Assembly: GCA_963721115.1 (NCBI GenBank)
Contig: CAVRIA010000008.1
Coordinates: 310,001-374,000 of the forward strand
Direction of reading: 5' to 3'
Source: CAVRIA01 sp963721115
GTDB taxonomy: Bacteria; Desulfobacterota; Binatia; HRBIN30; CADEER01
Length of the DNA stretch: 64,000 bases
Positions 1-8,110 of the stretch are shown piece by piece. The notes beneath the pieces are model-generated. The model made no database searches and was not told where the DNA came from. It saw only the letters and a program-made list of their open reading frames with translations. The translations under genes were made by a program, and so were the position numbers. Each line of letters opens with the position of its first letter. The first letter of the stretch is position 1.

Positions 1-319
1 TCACCAGGTCCGTCGCCTCGTTCCCCTCGCAGGCGCCGCCGGCGGCGAACAGGCTGCTCACCTTGTTCTTCTTCTTCTGCACCTTCTGCTTCGCGTCGGC
101 GGTCAGGCACGCCTCCACCGTCGTCTGCAGCTTGCCCTTGCCCTGGTTCTTCACGCAGGAGCGGTTCTCCTTGTTCTGCGTGGCGGAAACCTTGGCGGCG
201 AACTTGTTGGCCTTGTCGGCGCACTTCGGGTCGGCGATCTGCCCGAGGGCGATGCCGCAACCGAGTGTGAAGACCAGAGCATTCAGGACGACTGAAGCGT
301 GGATCGACCGATGGATCAT
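1..319 (-). CDS. small secreted Lys/Cys-rich protein, 3' end cut by window edge
   Basis: The frame opens at ATG 317-319 and runs off the left edge, giving about 106 residues. An AAGGAGG ribosome-binding site lies at 328-334, eight bases upstream, which fixes the start. The N-terminus (MIHRSIHASVVLNALVFTLG, then CGIALGQ) is a typical Sec signal peptide, probably cleaved after a small-residue motif near residue 26. The mature part is Lys/Asn-rich with well-spaced cysteines (DPKC, RSC, EAC, GAC), which suggests a disulfide-stabilised periplasmic or exported domain. I do not recognise a named family, although similar Lys/Cys-rich secreted proteins are frequent in this type of genome. No function is assigned. 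Confidence 0.7.
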   Translation of the reverse strand, partial: MIHRSIHASVVLNALVFTLGCGIALGQIADPKCADKANKFAAKVSATQNKENRSCVKNQGKGKLQTTVEACLTADAKQKVQKKKNKVSSLFAAGGACEGNEATDLV

Positions 320-511
320 GGAACCCCCCTCCTTCTTGGCGAACGCGCGTCCCCAAGGGACGCCAGCGCCGCGTCCGCTGATCAGACACCCTCTGCAGAA
401 ATGAGTCAATCGGGTTCCGGGGGATGACGAACCGGGACAGCAAGGACACCAAGCACAGCAGGGACGGGAAACGATCCATGCGCGCCTTGCCTCGTGGTGG
501 GGAAGAGTTCT

Positions 512-1738
512 ATGCCGCAACGTGTCCCCCGTACGGAGAGAGCCGTGAGATTCGATCCCTTCACCGATGCCGCGATCGACGATCCGTACCCGCAGTACGA
601 TCGCTTCCGGGCGCGCGAGCCGGTGCACTACAGCGACAAGCTGCGCAGCTGGCTGCTCTTCCGCCACGACGACGTGGCGGCGTTCTTCCGCGACGACCGG
701 CGGCTCAGCAGCGACCGGTCGAAGGCGGCGAAATTCAAGGGGACCGGTGCGCCCGCCGCGCTGCGCACCGTGGCGACCGATCCTCCGGAGCACGTGCCGG
801 TGCGGTCGATGCTGACCGCGAGCCTCAACCCGCGCGTGCGCGCCATCGGCCCGCGCGTCGAGGACATCGTCGCGGCGCTGCTCGACCGCATCGGCGAGGC
901 GGTGGGGCGCGCGGTGGAGCGCAGCGAGCTGGCCGGCGAGGTCGACCTGATCGGCGAGTTCGCCTACCCGTTGCCGATCAACGTGATCGCCGAGCTGTTC
1001 GACGTCCCGCAAGCGGAGCGCGGGCGGTTCCAGGAGTGGTCGCGGGCGGTCGCCCGCGGCATGGACCGCTTCTACTCGGCGAGCCAGGCGGGCGACGGCC
1101 TGCGCGAGATCGGCGCCTACTTCTACGGCCTCCTGCAGGAGCGCCGCTCGAGCGGCGGCGACGACCTGGTCCGCCGCCTGCTGCGCGCGGAGTACCACGG
1201 CGATACGCTCAACGAGCTCGAGGTGGTGGCGATGTGCACGGCGCTGGTGTTCGGCGGCCACGAGACGACCGTCAACCTGATCGGCAACGGCATGCTCGCC
1301 CTGCTGCGCCACCCCGATCAGCTCGAGCGGCTGCGCGCCGAGCCGGCGCTGATCGACACGGCGGTGGAGGAGCTCCTGCGCTTCGACAGCCCGGCGCAGA
1401 TGATCTCGCGCACGGCGGTCGCCGACCTCGAATGGCGCGGCGCGCGCATCGCGGCGGGCGGGGCGGTGCTCGCCCTGCTCGGCGCCGCCAACCGCGATCC
1501 CGAGGTCTTCGAGGGCGCGGATCGGCTCGATCTCGGCAGGGAACCCAATCCGCACGTCGCCTTCGGCCTCGGCACCCACTACTGCCCGGGCGCGCAGCTC
1601 AGCCGCATCGAGGCGCGCGCGGCGATCCCGGCCCTGCTGCGCCGTTTCCCCGCGCTGCGCCTCGGCAGCGCCTCTCCGGTGCGCTGCCGGACCGCGGTGC
1701 TGCGCGGGCTCGAGCGCTTTCCCGTGCGGGTCGACTGA
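512..1738 (+). CDS. cytochrome P450 (bacterial class I type)
   Basis: Soluble P450 monooxygenase of about 408 residues, the normal length for bacterial CYPs. The I-helix oxygen-binding stretch reads FGGHETT, the K-helix ExxR is in EELLRFDSP, and the heme-thiolate loop is FGLGTHYCPGAQLSR with the ligand Cys near residue 358. The N-terminal FDPFTDAAIDDPYPQYDRFR is the usual start of this subfamily. ATG 512 is preferred because GGGGAAG lies just upstream; an in-frame GTG at 494 would add six residues. No ferredoxin or ferredoxin reductase gene is adjacent, so the redox partner must be encoded elsewhere. The substrate cannot be read from sequence. The gene is followed after 34 bases by a glucosidase with no evident metabolic link. 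Confidence 0.93.
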   Translation: MPQRVPRTERAVRFDPFTDAAIDDPYPQYDRFRAREPVHYSDKLRSWLLFRHDDVAAFFRDDRRLSSDRSKAAKFKGTGAPAALRTVATDPPEHVPVRSMLTASLNPRVRAIGPRVEDIVAALLDRIGEAVGRAVERSELAGEVDLIGEFAYPLPINVIAELFDVPQAERGRFQEWSRAVARGMDRFYSASQAGDGLREIGAYFYGLLQERRSSGGDDLVRRLLRAEYHGDTLNELEVVAMCTALVFGGHETTVNLIGNGMLALLRHPDQLERLRAEPALIDTAVEELLRFDSPAQMISRTAVADLEWRGARIAAGGAVLALLGAANRDPEVFEGADRLDLGREPNPHVAFGLGTHYCPGAQLSRIEARAAIPALLRRFPALRLGSASPVRCRTAVLRGLERFPVRVD

Positions 1739-1772
1739 AGGCTCGCCGCGGGCGATCTGTTACGGTGCGCGT

Positions 1773-3329
1773 ATGAGCGACGAAGCGGCGAGGAACGCGA
1801 ACGAGGCCCCGTGGTGGAAATCCGCGGTCGTCTATCAGATCTACCCGCGCTCGTTCGCCGACTCCGACGGCGACGGCATCGGCGACCTCGAGGGCATCCG
1901 GCGCCGCCTCGACCACCTCACCTGGCTCGGCGCCGACGCCCTGTGGCTGTCACCGATCTATCCGTCGCCGATGGCCGACTTCGGCTACGACGTAGCGGAC
2001 TTCTGCGCCGTCGACCCCGTCTTCGGAACGCTCGCCGATCTCGACCGCCTCATCGGCGAGGCGCACGCGCGCGGCATCCGCGTGCTGCTCGACTGGGTGC
2101 CGAACCACACGTCCGACCGGCACCCGTGGTTCGTCGAGTCGCGGCGCTCGCGCAACGACCCGAAGCGGGACTGGTACTACTGGCGCGATCCCGCCCCGGG
2201 CGGCGGACCGCCCAACAACTGGACCGCCGCCTTCCGCCTCGGCTCGCCGGCCTGGACACTCGACCCCGCCACCGGGCAGTACTACCTGCACTGTTTTCTC
2301 CCCGAGCAGCCCGACCTCAACTGGGGCAACCCCGAAGTGATCGAGGCGATGCACGGCGTGCTGCGCTTCTGGCTCGACCGCGGCGTCGACGGCTTTCGCG
2401 TCGACGTCGTGCACGCGCTCGGCAAGGACCCGTCCCTGCCCGACGATCCGCCGCAATGGGCGGGGGTGCCGCACACCGCCACGCACAGCGATCCGTCGAC
2501 GCACGCCATCCTGCGCGGCCTGCGCCGGCTGGTCGACGCGTATCCGGGCGATCGCATGCTGGTCGGCGAGGTCTGGCTGCTGCTCGAGCACCAGACGGCG
2601 CTCTACTACGGCCGCGCGGACGAGCTTCATCTGGCCTTCGACCTGCCCGACGCGGTGCGCACGCCCTGGGAGGCGGCCGCCTGGCGCGATTACGCGAGCC
2701 GCCTGATCGGGGAGATCGGGGCGGCCGGCGGCTGGCCGACGTGGGTACTGTCCAACCACGACACGCCGCGCCACCGCAGCCGCTTCGGCTCGGAGGCGCG
2801 CGCGCGCGCGGCGGTGGTCCTGCTGCTGACCCTGCCCGGTACGCCGTTCCTGTACGCGGGCGAGGAGCTGGGGCTGGAGAACGCCGAGGTCGCCGACGAC
2901 CGCCGCGTCGATCCGGGCGGTCGCGACGGCTGCCGGGCGCCCATTCCGTGGACGCCGCAGGAGGGCCACGCCTGGGGAGCCCGGCCGTGGTTGCCGTGGC
3001 CGCCCGAACCGGAGCGGCGCAACGCCGAGACCCTGCGCGCCGACCCCTGCTCGATCCTGCATCTGTACCGGCGCCTGCTGGCCGTGCGGCGGGCGTCGCC
3101 GGCGCTGCGGCTGGGCGAGTGGCGGCCGTTCGAGGCGCCGGAGGGCGTGCTGGCCTACGAGCGCAGCCGCGGCGCGGACCGGCGCGTCGTGCTGGTGAAT
3201 TTCTCTGCCGCCGCGGCGCGCGTTGCCGCCCGCGGCGCGATCGAGGTGGCGAGCGACGGCTGCGGCGAGGGCGGTCCGTTTGGCGGCACGCTCGAGCCCG
3301 ACCAGGCGTTGATCCTGAAGCCGGTCTGA
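1773..3329 (+). CDS. GH13 alpha-glucosidase (oligo-1,6-glucosidase / AglA type)
   Basis: Cytoplasmic glycoside hydrolase family 13 enzyme of 518 residues that hydrolyses alpha-glucosidic bonds in short oligosaccharides. It opens with VVYQIYPRSFADSDGDGIGD, the hallmark of the oligo-glucosidase/trehalulose-type subfamily. Conserved region I is DWVPNH (107-112). Region II GFRVDVVHA holds the nucleophile Asp211, region III GEVWLL the acid/base Glu266, and region IV SNHD the transition-state Asp330. The C-terminus has the small beta domain. There is no signal peptide. No clear ribosome-binding site precedes ATG 1773, but the homology starts immediately after it. Specificity among maltose, isomaltose, sucrose and trehalose cannot be settled by eye. 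Confidence 0.92.
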   Translation: MSDEAARNANEAPWWKSAVVYQIYPRSFADSDGDGIGDLEGIRRRLDHLTWLGADALWLSPIYPSPMADFGYDVADFCAVDPVFGTLADLDRLIGEAHARGIRVLLDWVPNHTSDRHPWFVESRRSRNDPKRDWYYWRDPAPGGGPPNNWTAAFRLGSPAWTLDPATGQYYLHCFLPEQPDLNWGNPEVIEAMHGVLRFWLDRGVDGFRVDVVHALGKDPSLPDDPPQWAGVPHTATHSDPSTHAILRGLRRLVDAYPGDRMLVGEVWLLLEHQTALYYGRADELHLAFDLPDAVRTPWEAAAWRDYASRLIGEIGAAGGWPTWVLSNHDTPRHRSRFGSEARARAAVVLLLTLPGTPFLYAGEELGLENAEVADDRRVDPGGRDGCRAPIPWTPQEGHAWGARPWLPWPPEPERRNAETLRADPCSILHLYRRLLAVRRASPALRLGEWRPFEAPEGVLAYERSRGADRRVVLVNFSAAAARVAARGAIEVASDGCGEGGPFGGTLEPDQALILKPV

Positions 3330-3432
3330 GCTCGACGAGACAGAACGCAACCACGGAGTCGCCATGAGTTCCGCACGCCCACAGAGAATGAAAGTACGCG
3401 CGTGCGGTTCCGCCCCTTCTGCCGGATCGGGA

Positions 3433-3582
3433 CCGTCGACAAATGCGAGGACACCCTTCGACAAGCTCAGAAGGGTGAGCGGACAAAGTCCTTTGAAATC
3501 AACACCCCAACCGCTCAGGCTGAGCTTGTCGAAGCCTGTCCTGAGCGTAGTCGAAGGGCCTCGTTTCGGAGAAAATCGACAG
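3433..3582. repeat. MITE-like repeat, copy 1 (150 bp)
   Basis: The 150-bp element starts CCGTCGAC and ends ATCGACAG, with internal inverted CTTCGACAAGCTCAG and CTGAGCTTGTCGAAG blocks. A second copy lies inverted at 48299-48420, where the ends are perfect 8-bp inverted repeats (CTGTCGAT/ATCGACAG), and an end fragment lies near 12048-12066. It carries no gene. Size, terminal inverted repeats and dispersal fit a MITE-like non-autonomous element. It fills most of the 322-bp gap between the glucosidase and the ABC exporter. Confidence 0.7.
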
Positions 3583-3651
3583 CCTCGGTCCGCAAGAGGG
3601 AACCCACACGCCGGCAGCCCGTCCACCCTCGTGGTGTGAGCTTTTTCCCCC

Positions 3652-5478
3652 ATGTTGCACGAGATTCGCCAGCGGCTCGCCATCGTCTCCCCGCACCTGC
3701 GGCTGCGCTGGGCGCTGCTCTCTCCCCTGTCGCTGCTCTCGGCCTTGATCGAGAGCGCGGCGGCGGGCGTGGTCTTCCTTCTCGTCGCGGTTCTGCAGGA
3801 CCCGAACCAGCTCAGCACCGTGCCAGTCGCGAACCGACTGCTGGCGTTTCTGCCCGACGCCGAGCCGCGGCAACGGGTGCTCTATCTCTGCGCCGCGATC
3901 GGCGTCTTCTACGGATTGCGCGCCGCGTTCAACATGAGCACCGGCTTCGCGCGCGCCCGCGTGGCGGGTCGCACGCGCGCCGAGGTGTCGAGCGCCGTCT
4001 TCGGCCTCTACCTGTGGGCGCCGTACGAGATGCACCTGCGGCGGCAGACGTCCGAGGCCATCTCGAACGTCGAGCGCGGCGCCGACGCGCTCGCCGGTCC
4101 GGTGCTGTCCTCGCTCTTCAACCTGATCACCGAATCGCTGGTGGCGGCGGGGATCTTCACGGTCCTCCTGTTCGCGTCGCCGACGGCGACGCTCGTGGCG
4201 GGCGGCTTCCTGGCGTTGCTCGTCGGGCTCTCGCTCTGGTCGACGCGACGCGCCGCGACGTGGCTCGGGTCGAGAAGCTACGAGCTGGATCGGGACTCGC
4301 TCGAATCCGTGCAGCGCGGCCTCGGCGGTCTCGCCGAGCTGCGGCTGCTCGGCCGGGCCGGCTTCTTTCAGCGCACCTTCGAGTCCCTGCAGGAAGAACG
4401 CGGGCGCCTCGGTGCGTGGGAGACCGTCCTCAAAGATGCGCCGCGGCTGGCGATCGAGACCGTCTTCGTCGTCTCGATGCTGATCGTCGTCGTCGTGGTC
4501 CTGTGGAGCCGCGGAGGCGGCGGGCCGGCTCTTCCGATTCTGAGCCTGTTCGCCTACGCCGGGTTCCGCGTCATCCCGTCGGCAAACCGCATCGTGTTCA
4601 ACTACGCGGTGCTTCGATACGGGCTCGCCGCGTCCCGCTCCCTACAGCGCGACGTCGACAGCCTGCGCCGCGTCGCGTCGCAACGGTCGGAGGGCGGGGA
4701 GGTGAAGCCGCTTCGCCTCGACCGGGCGATCGAGGTGGAGAACGTCTCCTTTACGTACCCCGAATCCGAGCGGCCCGCTCTGAACGAAGTCCACCTGACC
4801 ATCCCGCGCGGCCAGGCGGTCGGCTTCGTCGGCGCCAGCGGCAGCGGCAAGTCGACGCTGATCGGCGTGATCCTCGGGCTTCTCGACCCGAGCCGCGGCC
4901 AGGTGCTGATCGACGGGGTCGACATCGCGGCCAACCGGCAGGGTTGGCAGCGCAACCTCGGCTACGTGCCGCAGGCGATCTTTCTCGTCGACGACACGCT
5001 GCGCCGGAACATCGCCCTCGGCATGCCGGAGCGGGACATCGATCCGGAGAAGCTCGCCTTTGCGGTTCGGACGGCGTGTCTCGAGCGGCTCGTCGCCGCT
5101 CTCCCCGACGGGCTCGAAACCCGAATCGGGGAGAAGGGAGCGCGGCTCTCCGGCGGTGAGCGCCAGCGCGTCGTGATCGCGCGCGCCCTCTACCGAGGGC
5201 CCGAGGTGGTCGTCTTCGACGAGGCGACGTCGAATCTCGACATGGCGACCGAGAACGAGCTGACCGAGGAGCTGCGGCGCCTGCGCGGCGACAAGACCCT
5301 GCTCATCGTCGCCCACCGGCTCGCCAGCGTACGGCGCTGCGACACCCTCGTGTTCCTGCGCGACGGCCGGATCGAGGACTGCGGAACCTTCGATGAGCTG
5401 CTCGCGCGCAGCGCCGCGTTCCGGCGCCTGGTGCAGGAGAAGGAACCCCCGGCGGCAGACACGGCTGCCGCGGGGTAG
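3652..5478 (+). CDS. ABC exporter, fused membrane and ATPase domains
   Basis: Half-transporter of 608 residues with an N-terminal type-IV exporter membrane domain (about residues 15-330, several hydrophobic spans) and a C-terminal nucleotide-binding domain. The ATPase has Walker A GASGSGKST (near 394), the signature LSGGERQR (near 498), Walker B VVVFDEATS (near 520) and the H-loop VAHRL (near 553). It presumably homodimerises in the inner membrane and exports a lipid, glycan or peptide. Related proteins occur in polysaccharide and lipid-linked sugar clusters, but no partner gene is adjacent. It converges on the sigma-54 regulator with only six bases between stop codons. Confidence 0.92.
   Translation: MLHEIRQRLAIVSPHLRLRWALLSPLSLLSALIESAAAGVVFLLVAVLQDPNQLSTVPVANRLLAFLPDAEPRQRVLYLCAAIGVFYGLRAAFNMSTGFARARVAGRTRAEVSSAVFGLYLWAPYEMHLRRQTSEAISNVERGADALAGPVLSSLFNLITESLVAAGIFTVLLFASPTATLVAGGFLALLVGLSLWSTRRAATWLGSRSYELDRDSLESVQRGLGGLAELRLLGRAGFFQRTFESLQEERGRLGAWETVLKDAPRLAIETVFVVSMLIVVVVVLWSRGGGGPALPILSLFAYAGFRVIPSANRIVFNYAVLRYGLAASRSLQRDVDSLRRVASQRSEGGEVKPLRLDRAIEVENVSFTYPESERPALNEVHLTIPRGQAVGFVGASGSGKSTLIGVILGLLDPSRGQVLIDGVDIAANRQGWQRNLGYVPQAIFLVDDTLRRNIALGMPERDIDPEKLAFAVRTACLERLVAALPDGLETRIGEKGARLSGGERQRVVIARALYRGPEVVVFDEATSNLDMATENELTEELRRLRGDKTLLIVAHRLASVRRCDTLVFLRDGRIEDCGTFDELLARSAAFRRLVQEKEPPAADTAAAG
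5446..5475. terminator. GC hairpin at convergent gene ends
   Basis: CCCC(G)GCGGCAG and CTGCCGCGGGG form an 11-bp stem with one bulge and a five-base loop at the junction of the two convergent genes, overlapping the end of the ABC exporter gene. No T-run follows, so it could be a weak bidirectional terminator or simply GC-rich coding sequence. Confidence 0.3.
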
Positions 5479-5484
5479 GCGGGG

Positions 5485-7056
5485 TCACCGATCGCCGCGC
5501 GTCAGGGCGAAGGCGCGGATCAGGTTGTAGACGTGCGACCGGGCCAGATCGAGGCGATGCGCGGTCTCGACGACGTTCCACCCGGTCTCCTCCAGGGCAT
5601 CGCGCAAAAACCCCGCCTGAAAGCGGCGGGTGGCCTCCTGAAACGTAATCGGCCGGCCGCTCGAGGCCGGGGCCTCCAGCTCGTCGGGGAACAGGTGGTG
5701 GCGTTCGACCTTGCGGTCGCCGCCGCCGGCGGTCCGGATCGCCGCTGCCTCGATGGCGTGAGCGAGCTGCCGTACGTTGCCCGGCCATTCGGTCGACTCG
5801 GCCGCCCGGATCGCGCCGCGCGACAGCTCGAGGTGCGGGAGCCCGTGGCGACGGCAGGCCGCGTCGCAGAAGAACACCGCCAGCTCCGGGATGTCCTCCC
5901 GGCGCTCGGCGAGAGAGGGAACCCGCAACGGCAGGACGCTCAGCCGGTAGAGCAGGTCTTCCCGAAACCGCCGCTCGGCCACCGCCTGCCCGAGGTCGGT
6001 GTTGGTCGCGGCGATCAGCCGGACATCGGCGCGCAGCGGCCTGTTCCCGCCCAGCGGGTAGTACTCCTTCGACTGCAGCAGGTGCAGCAGCTTCGCCTGC
6101 ACGGCCAGGCTGCAGTCGGCGATCTCGTCCAGAAAGAGGGTTCCACCCTGGGCGGCGGCGACCTTGCCCTCCATGCGCCGCGTGGCGGTGGAATGAGCGC
6201 CCGGCAGGGCCCCGAACAGCTCGCTCTCGGCCAGCCCCTCCGGCAGGGTGGCGCAATTGACCTCGATGAACGGCTGCGTGGCGCGCGGGCCGTTGTCGTG
6301 GATCACGCGGGCGATCTGACTCTTGCCGGTGCCCGATTCCCCGGTCAAGAGGACGTTGACGTCCAGCGGCGCCACCAGGGCCAGGTGCTTCAGCACCGCC
6401 GCCAGAGCGCGGCTGCGGCCGATCACCAGGTCGAGGCGTAGCTTCTCGCGCCAGGGGGCAGTCGGGTCCTGGCTCGCGACCGTCTGCTGGCGGCTCGTGA
6501 GCACCTCGACGAGCGGCGCCAGGTGGCGGGCGACGCTCTCGGCTCTCTCCTGTTCCTCGTTCGAGAACAGGCCGGACGAGGCGCGTCCCTGCAGGTAGAG
6601 AACGCCGTGCGGGACGTCTTCGCCGATCGGTGCGCACAGGACCGCCTCGATCTTGCCGACCAGGACGCTGTTCCGCTCGTTGAAGCGCGGGTCGAGGAGC
6701 GCCGAGGGGGTCATGATCGTCTCGCCCGTGGCGAGGGCTTCGGCGATGATGCCGCCCGAGATCGCCGTCCGGACGCCCTCGATCTGCTCTTCCGAAAAGC
6801 CGTGCGCCATCCACCAGCGCGAGCCGGCGGTGCCGTTCTCCTCGTCGTACAGCTCGATATAGCCGTAGATCGCCCCGCTGACCTCGACGACCAGGGCCAG
6901 CGCTTCGCGCAGGAAGGACTCCGGATCCTGCTGCTGTCTCAGGTCGAGCAGCCGCCGGTACAGATCCCGCTCCGCCCGCAGGTGTGCGATCTCCGCTTCG
7001 CTGCACGGGTCGAGGTTGCTGCCGTTCGTACGAAGACGGTTTGCGGGGTCCACCAT
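5485..7056 (-). CDS. GAF-domain sigma-54-dependent activator (bEBP)
   Basis: Enhancer-binding protein of 523 residues. A GAF-like sensor occupies about residues 40-190, the AAA+ domain 205-445, and a Fis-type helix-turn-helix 475-520. Visible are Walker A GESGTGKS (239-246), Walker B GTLFLDE (305-311) and the arginine-finger segment FREDLLYRL (364-372). The sigma-54 contact loop, normally GAFTGA, reads GALPGA (282-287), so the Phe and Thr are replaced. The rest of the domain looks intact and no receiver domain is present, so control is likely by ligand binding to GAF. It is divergent from a response regulator and faces two identical-type palindromes that are its likely binding sites. Confidence 0.92.
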   Translation of the reverse strand: MVDPANRLRTNGSNLDPCSEAEIAHLRAERDLYRRLLDLRQQQDPESFLREALALVVEVSGAIYGYIELYDEENGTAGSRWWMAHGFSEEQIEGVRTAISGGIIAEALATGETIMTPSALLDPRFNERNSVLVGKIEAVLCAPIGEDVPHGVLYLQGRASSGLFSNEEQERAESVARHLAPLVEVLTSRQQTVASQDPTAPWREKLRLDLVIGRSRALAAVLKHLALVAPLDVNVLLTGESGTGKSQIARVIHDNGPRATQPFIEVNCATLPEGLAESELFGALPGAHSTATRRMEGKVAAAQGGTLFLDEIADCSLAVQAKLLHLLQSKEYYPLGGNRPLRADVRLIAATNTDLGQAVAERRFREDLLYRLSVLPLRVPSLAERREDIPELAVFFCDAACRRHGLPHLELSRGAIRAAESTEWPGNVRQLAHAIEAAAIRTAGGGDRKVERHHLFPDELEAPASSGRPITFQEATRRFQAGFLRDALEETGWNVVETAHRLDLARSHVYNLIRAFALTRGDR

Positions 7057-7104
7057 TGGTGACTCCGTTACTGAGGTGGCTTCCCTCCGTCAAGCTCGAA
7101 CTTC

Positions 7105-7152
7105 GTCCAGTCTGGTGGACACAGGGCCCATCCGCCGTCCACTGAAGTGGAC
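7105..7152. promoter_or_regulatory. paired palindromes, predicted activator-binding (UAS) sites
   Basis: Two 16-bp sites of identical design, GTCCA-N6-TGGAC, lie at 7105-7120 (GTCCAGTCTGGTGGAC) and 7137-7152 (GTCCACTGAAGTGGAC). Their starts are 32 bp apart, close to three helical turns, so both sit on the same DNA face. They lie between the divergent regulators, 64-111 bp upstream of the sigma-54-type promoter. That is the standard layout for a Fis-HTH enhancer-binding protein; assignment to the adjacent activator is inference. Confidence 0.65.
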
Positions 7153-7215
7153 ACGCGCCCCCCGCCTTGGCCCTTGCCGGGCGTCGAGGAGCGCGCCGCG
7201 ACGGCGGACGCCGGA

Positions 7216-7230
7216 TGGCACGTCTCTTGG
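7216..7230 (+). promoter_or_regulatory. sigma-54-type -24/-12 promoter
   Basis: TGGCACGTCTCTTGG matches the sigma-54 consensus TGGCACG-N4-TTGC at every fixed base except the last (G for C). It points toward the response regulator whose ATG is 95 bases downstream, and has the paired palindromes upstream. Confidence 0.6.
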
Positions 7231-7324
7231 GGAGGTTTGCCTCGGAAGCCCAATGGCGAGGGGGAAATCGCCTGCCCGCGGACGCCACCCGAGCGGTGGT
7301 CGAGCAGCCCGAGAGGAGCAAGTC

Positions 7325-8014
7325 ATGAAGGCCCACACGGAACGCAAAGATCAGCCTACCGTCTTCGTGGTGGAAGACGATCAAGCGCTGCGCCGTTCGT
7401 TCGAATGGCTGCTCAAGTCGCTGGGACACGCGGTCGAGGGGTTCGGATCCGCCGAGGAGTTCCTGCAACGCCTCGATCCCGACCGAGCTGGATGCATCCT
7501 GCTCGACGTGCGGCTTCCCGGTATGAGCGGCCTGAAGCTGCAGGAGGAGCTGAACGGACGCGAGGTGATCTCGCCGGTCATTCTGCTCACCGGCTACGCG
7601 GACGTGCCCATGGCCGTGCGGGCGCTGCGGGCAGGGGCCTTCGACTTCCTGGAAAAACCGGTGGCCCAACAACAGCTCATCGACAAGATTGGCGAAGCGC
7701 TGGCGCTCGACCGCCGGCGCCGCGAGGCCCTGCTCGAGCGCAAACGCCTGCAGGGCTTCCTCGCCACCCTGAGCCCTCGCGAGAGCCAGGTCATGCACCT
7801 GGTGGCCAGCGGGCGATCGAACAAGGAGACCGCCTGGGAGCTGGGGATCAGCGTAAAGACGGTCGAGATCCACCGCGCCCGCTTGATGCGCAAGCTCGGC
7901 GCCGGATCACTGGCCGAGGTCGTCCGCATCGAGTACGCCTCGAAGATGAACGGCGAAGAGCCGACGGCGGACGTCGATCCCTGGAGCCAGCTGCGGTCGG
8001 TTCGCGCCGCCTGA
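7325..8014 (+). CDS. FixJ/NarL-type two-component response regulator
   Basis: Response regulator of 229 residues. The N-terminal receiver has the acidic pair VVEDD (Asp18/19), phospho-acceptor Asp61 in LLDVRLPGMSG, and the Lys of the EKPV motif. The C-terminal LuxR-type HTH reads LSPRESQVMHLVASGRSNKE and then TVEIHRARLMRKLG. ATG 7325 follows a GAGAGGAGCA ribosome-binding site. The order and the sequence LTGYADVPMAVRALRAGAFDFLEKP place it in the FixJ/TodT/NodW branch. No histidine kinase lies in the window, so it is an orphan here. Its expression is probably driven by the sigma-54 promoter and the divergent activator. Confidence 0.92.
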   Translation: MKAHTERKDQPTVFVVEDDQALRRSFEWLLKSLGHAVEGFGSAEEFLQRLDPDRAGCILLDVRLPGMSGLKLQEELNGREVISPVILLTGYADVPMAVRALRAGAFDFLEKPVAQQQLIDKIGEALALDRRRREALLERKRLQGFLATLSPRESQVMHLVASGRSNKETAWELGISVKTVEIHRARLMRKLGAGSLAEVVRIEYASKMNGEEPTADVDPWSQLRSVRAA

Positions 8015-8110
8015 ACGGAGGGCAGGTTGTTGGGTTGTCGAGCTGTTGGTTGTTGGGCTGAGCTGGTTACCGGGTTACCGGGTTACCGGTCTCCGGTCAC
8101 GCTCCCCGCC
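8015..8110. repeat. G/T-rich TTGTTGG and GGTTACC short repeats
   Basis: A short gap between convergent genes. It contains TTGTTGGGTTG-type runs and three tandem GGTTACCG units. The same TTGTTGGG-rich motif recurs at 16825-16925, 19670-19780, 20145-20180, 20395-20430, 21010-21050, 21260-21300 and 43840-43870. No gene is seen. Confidence 0.5.

Noticed and set aside
424..1776. 450-codon plus-strand open frame over the P450 gene
   Set aside because: Arg/Ala/Pro-rich shadow frame of high-GC coding DNA with no family pattern; the P450 frame has all motifs.
1950..3818. 622-codon minus-strand open frame opposite the glucosidase
   Set aside because: Shadow frame of a strongly conserved GH13 gene; no recognisable domain.
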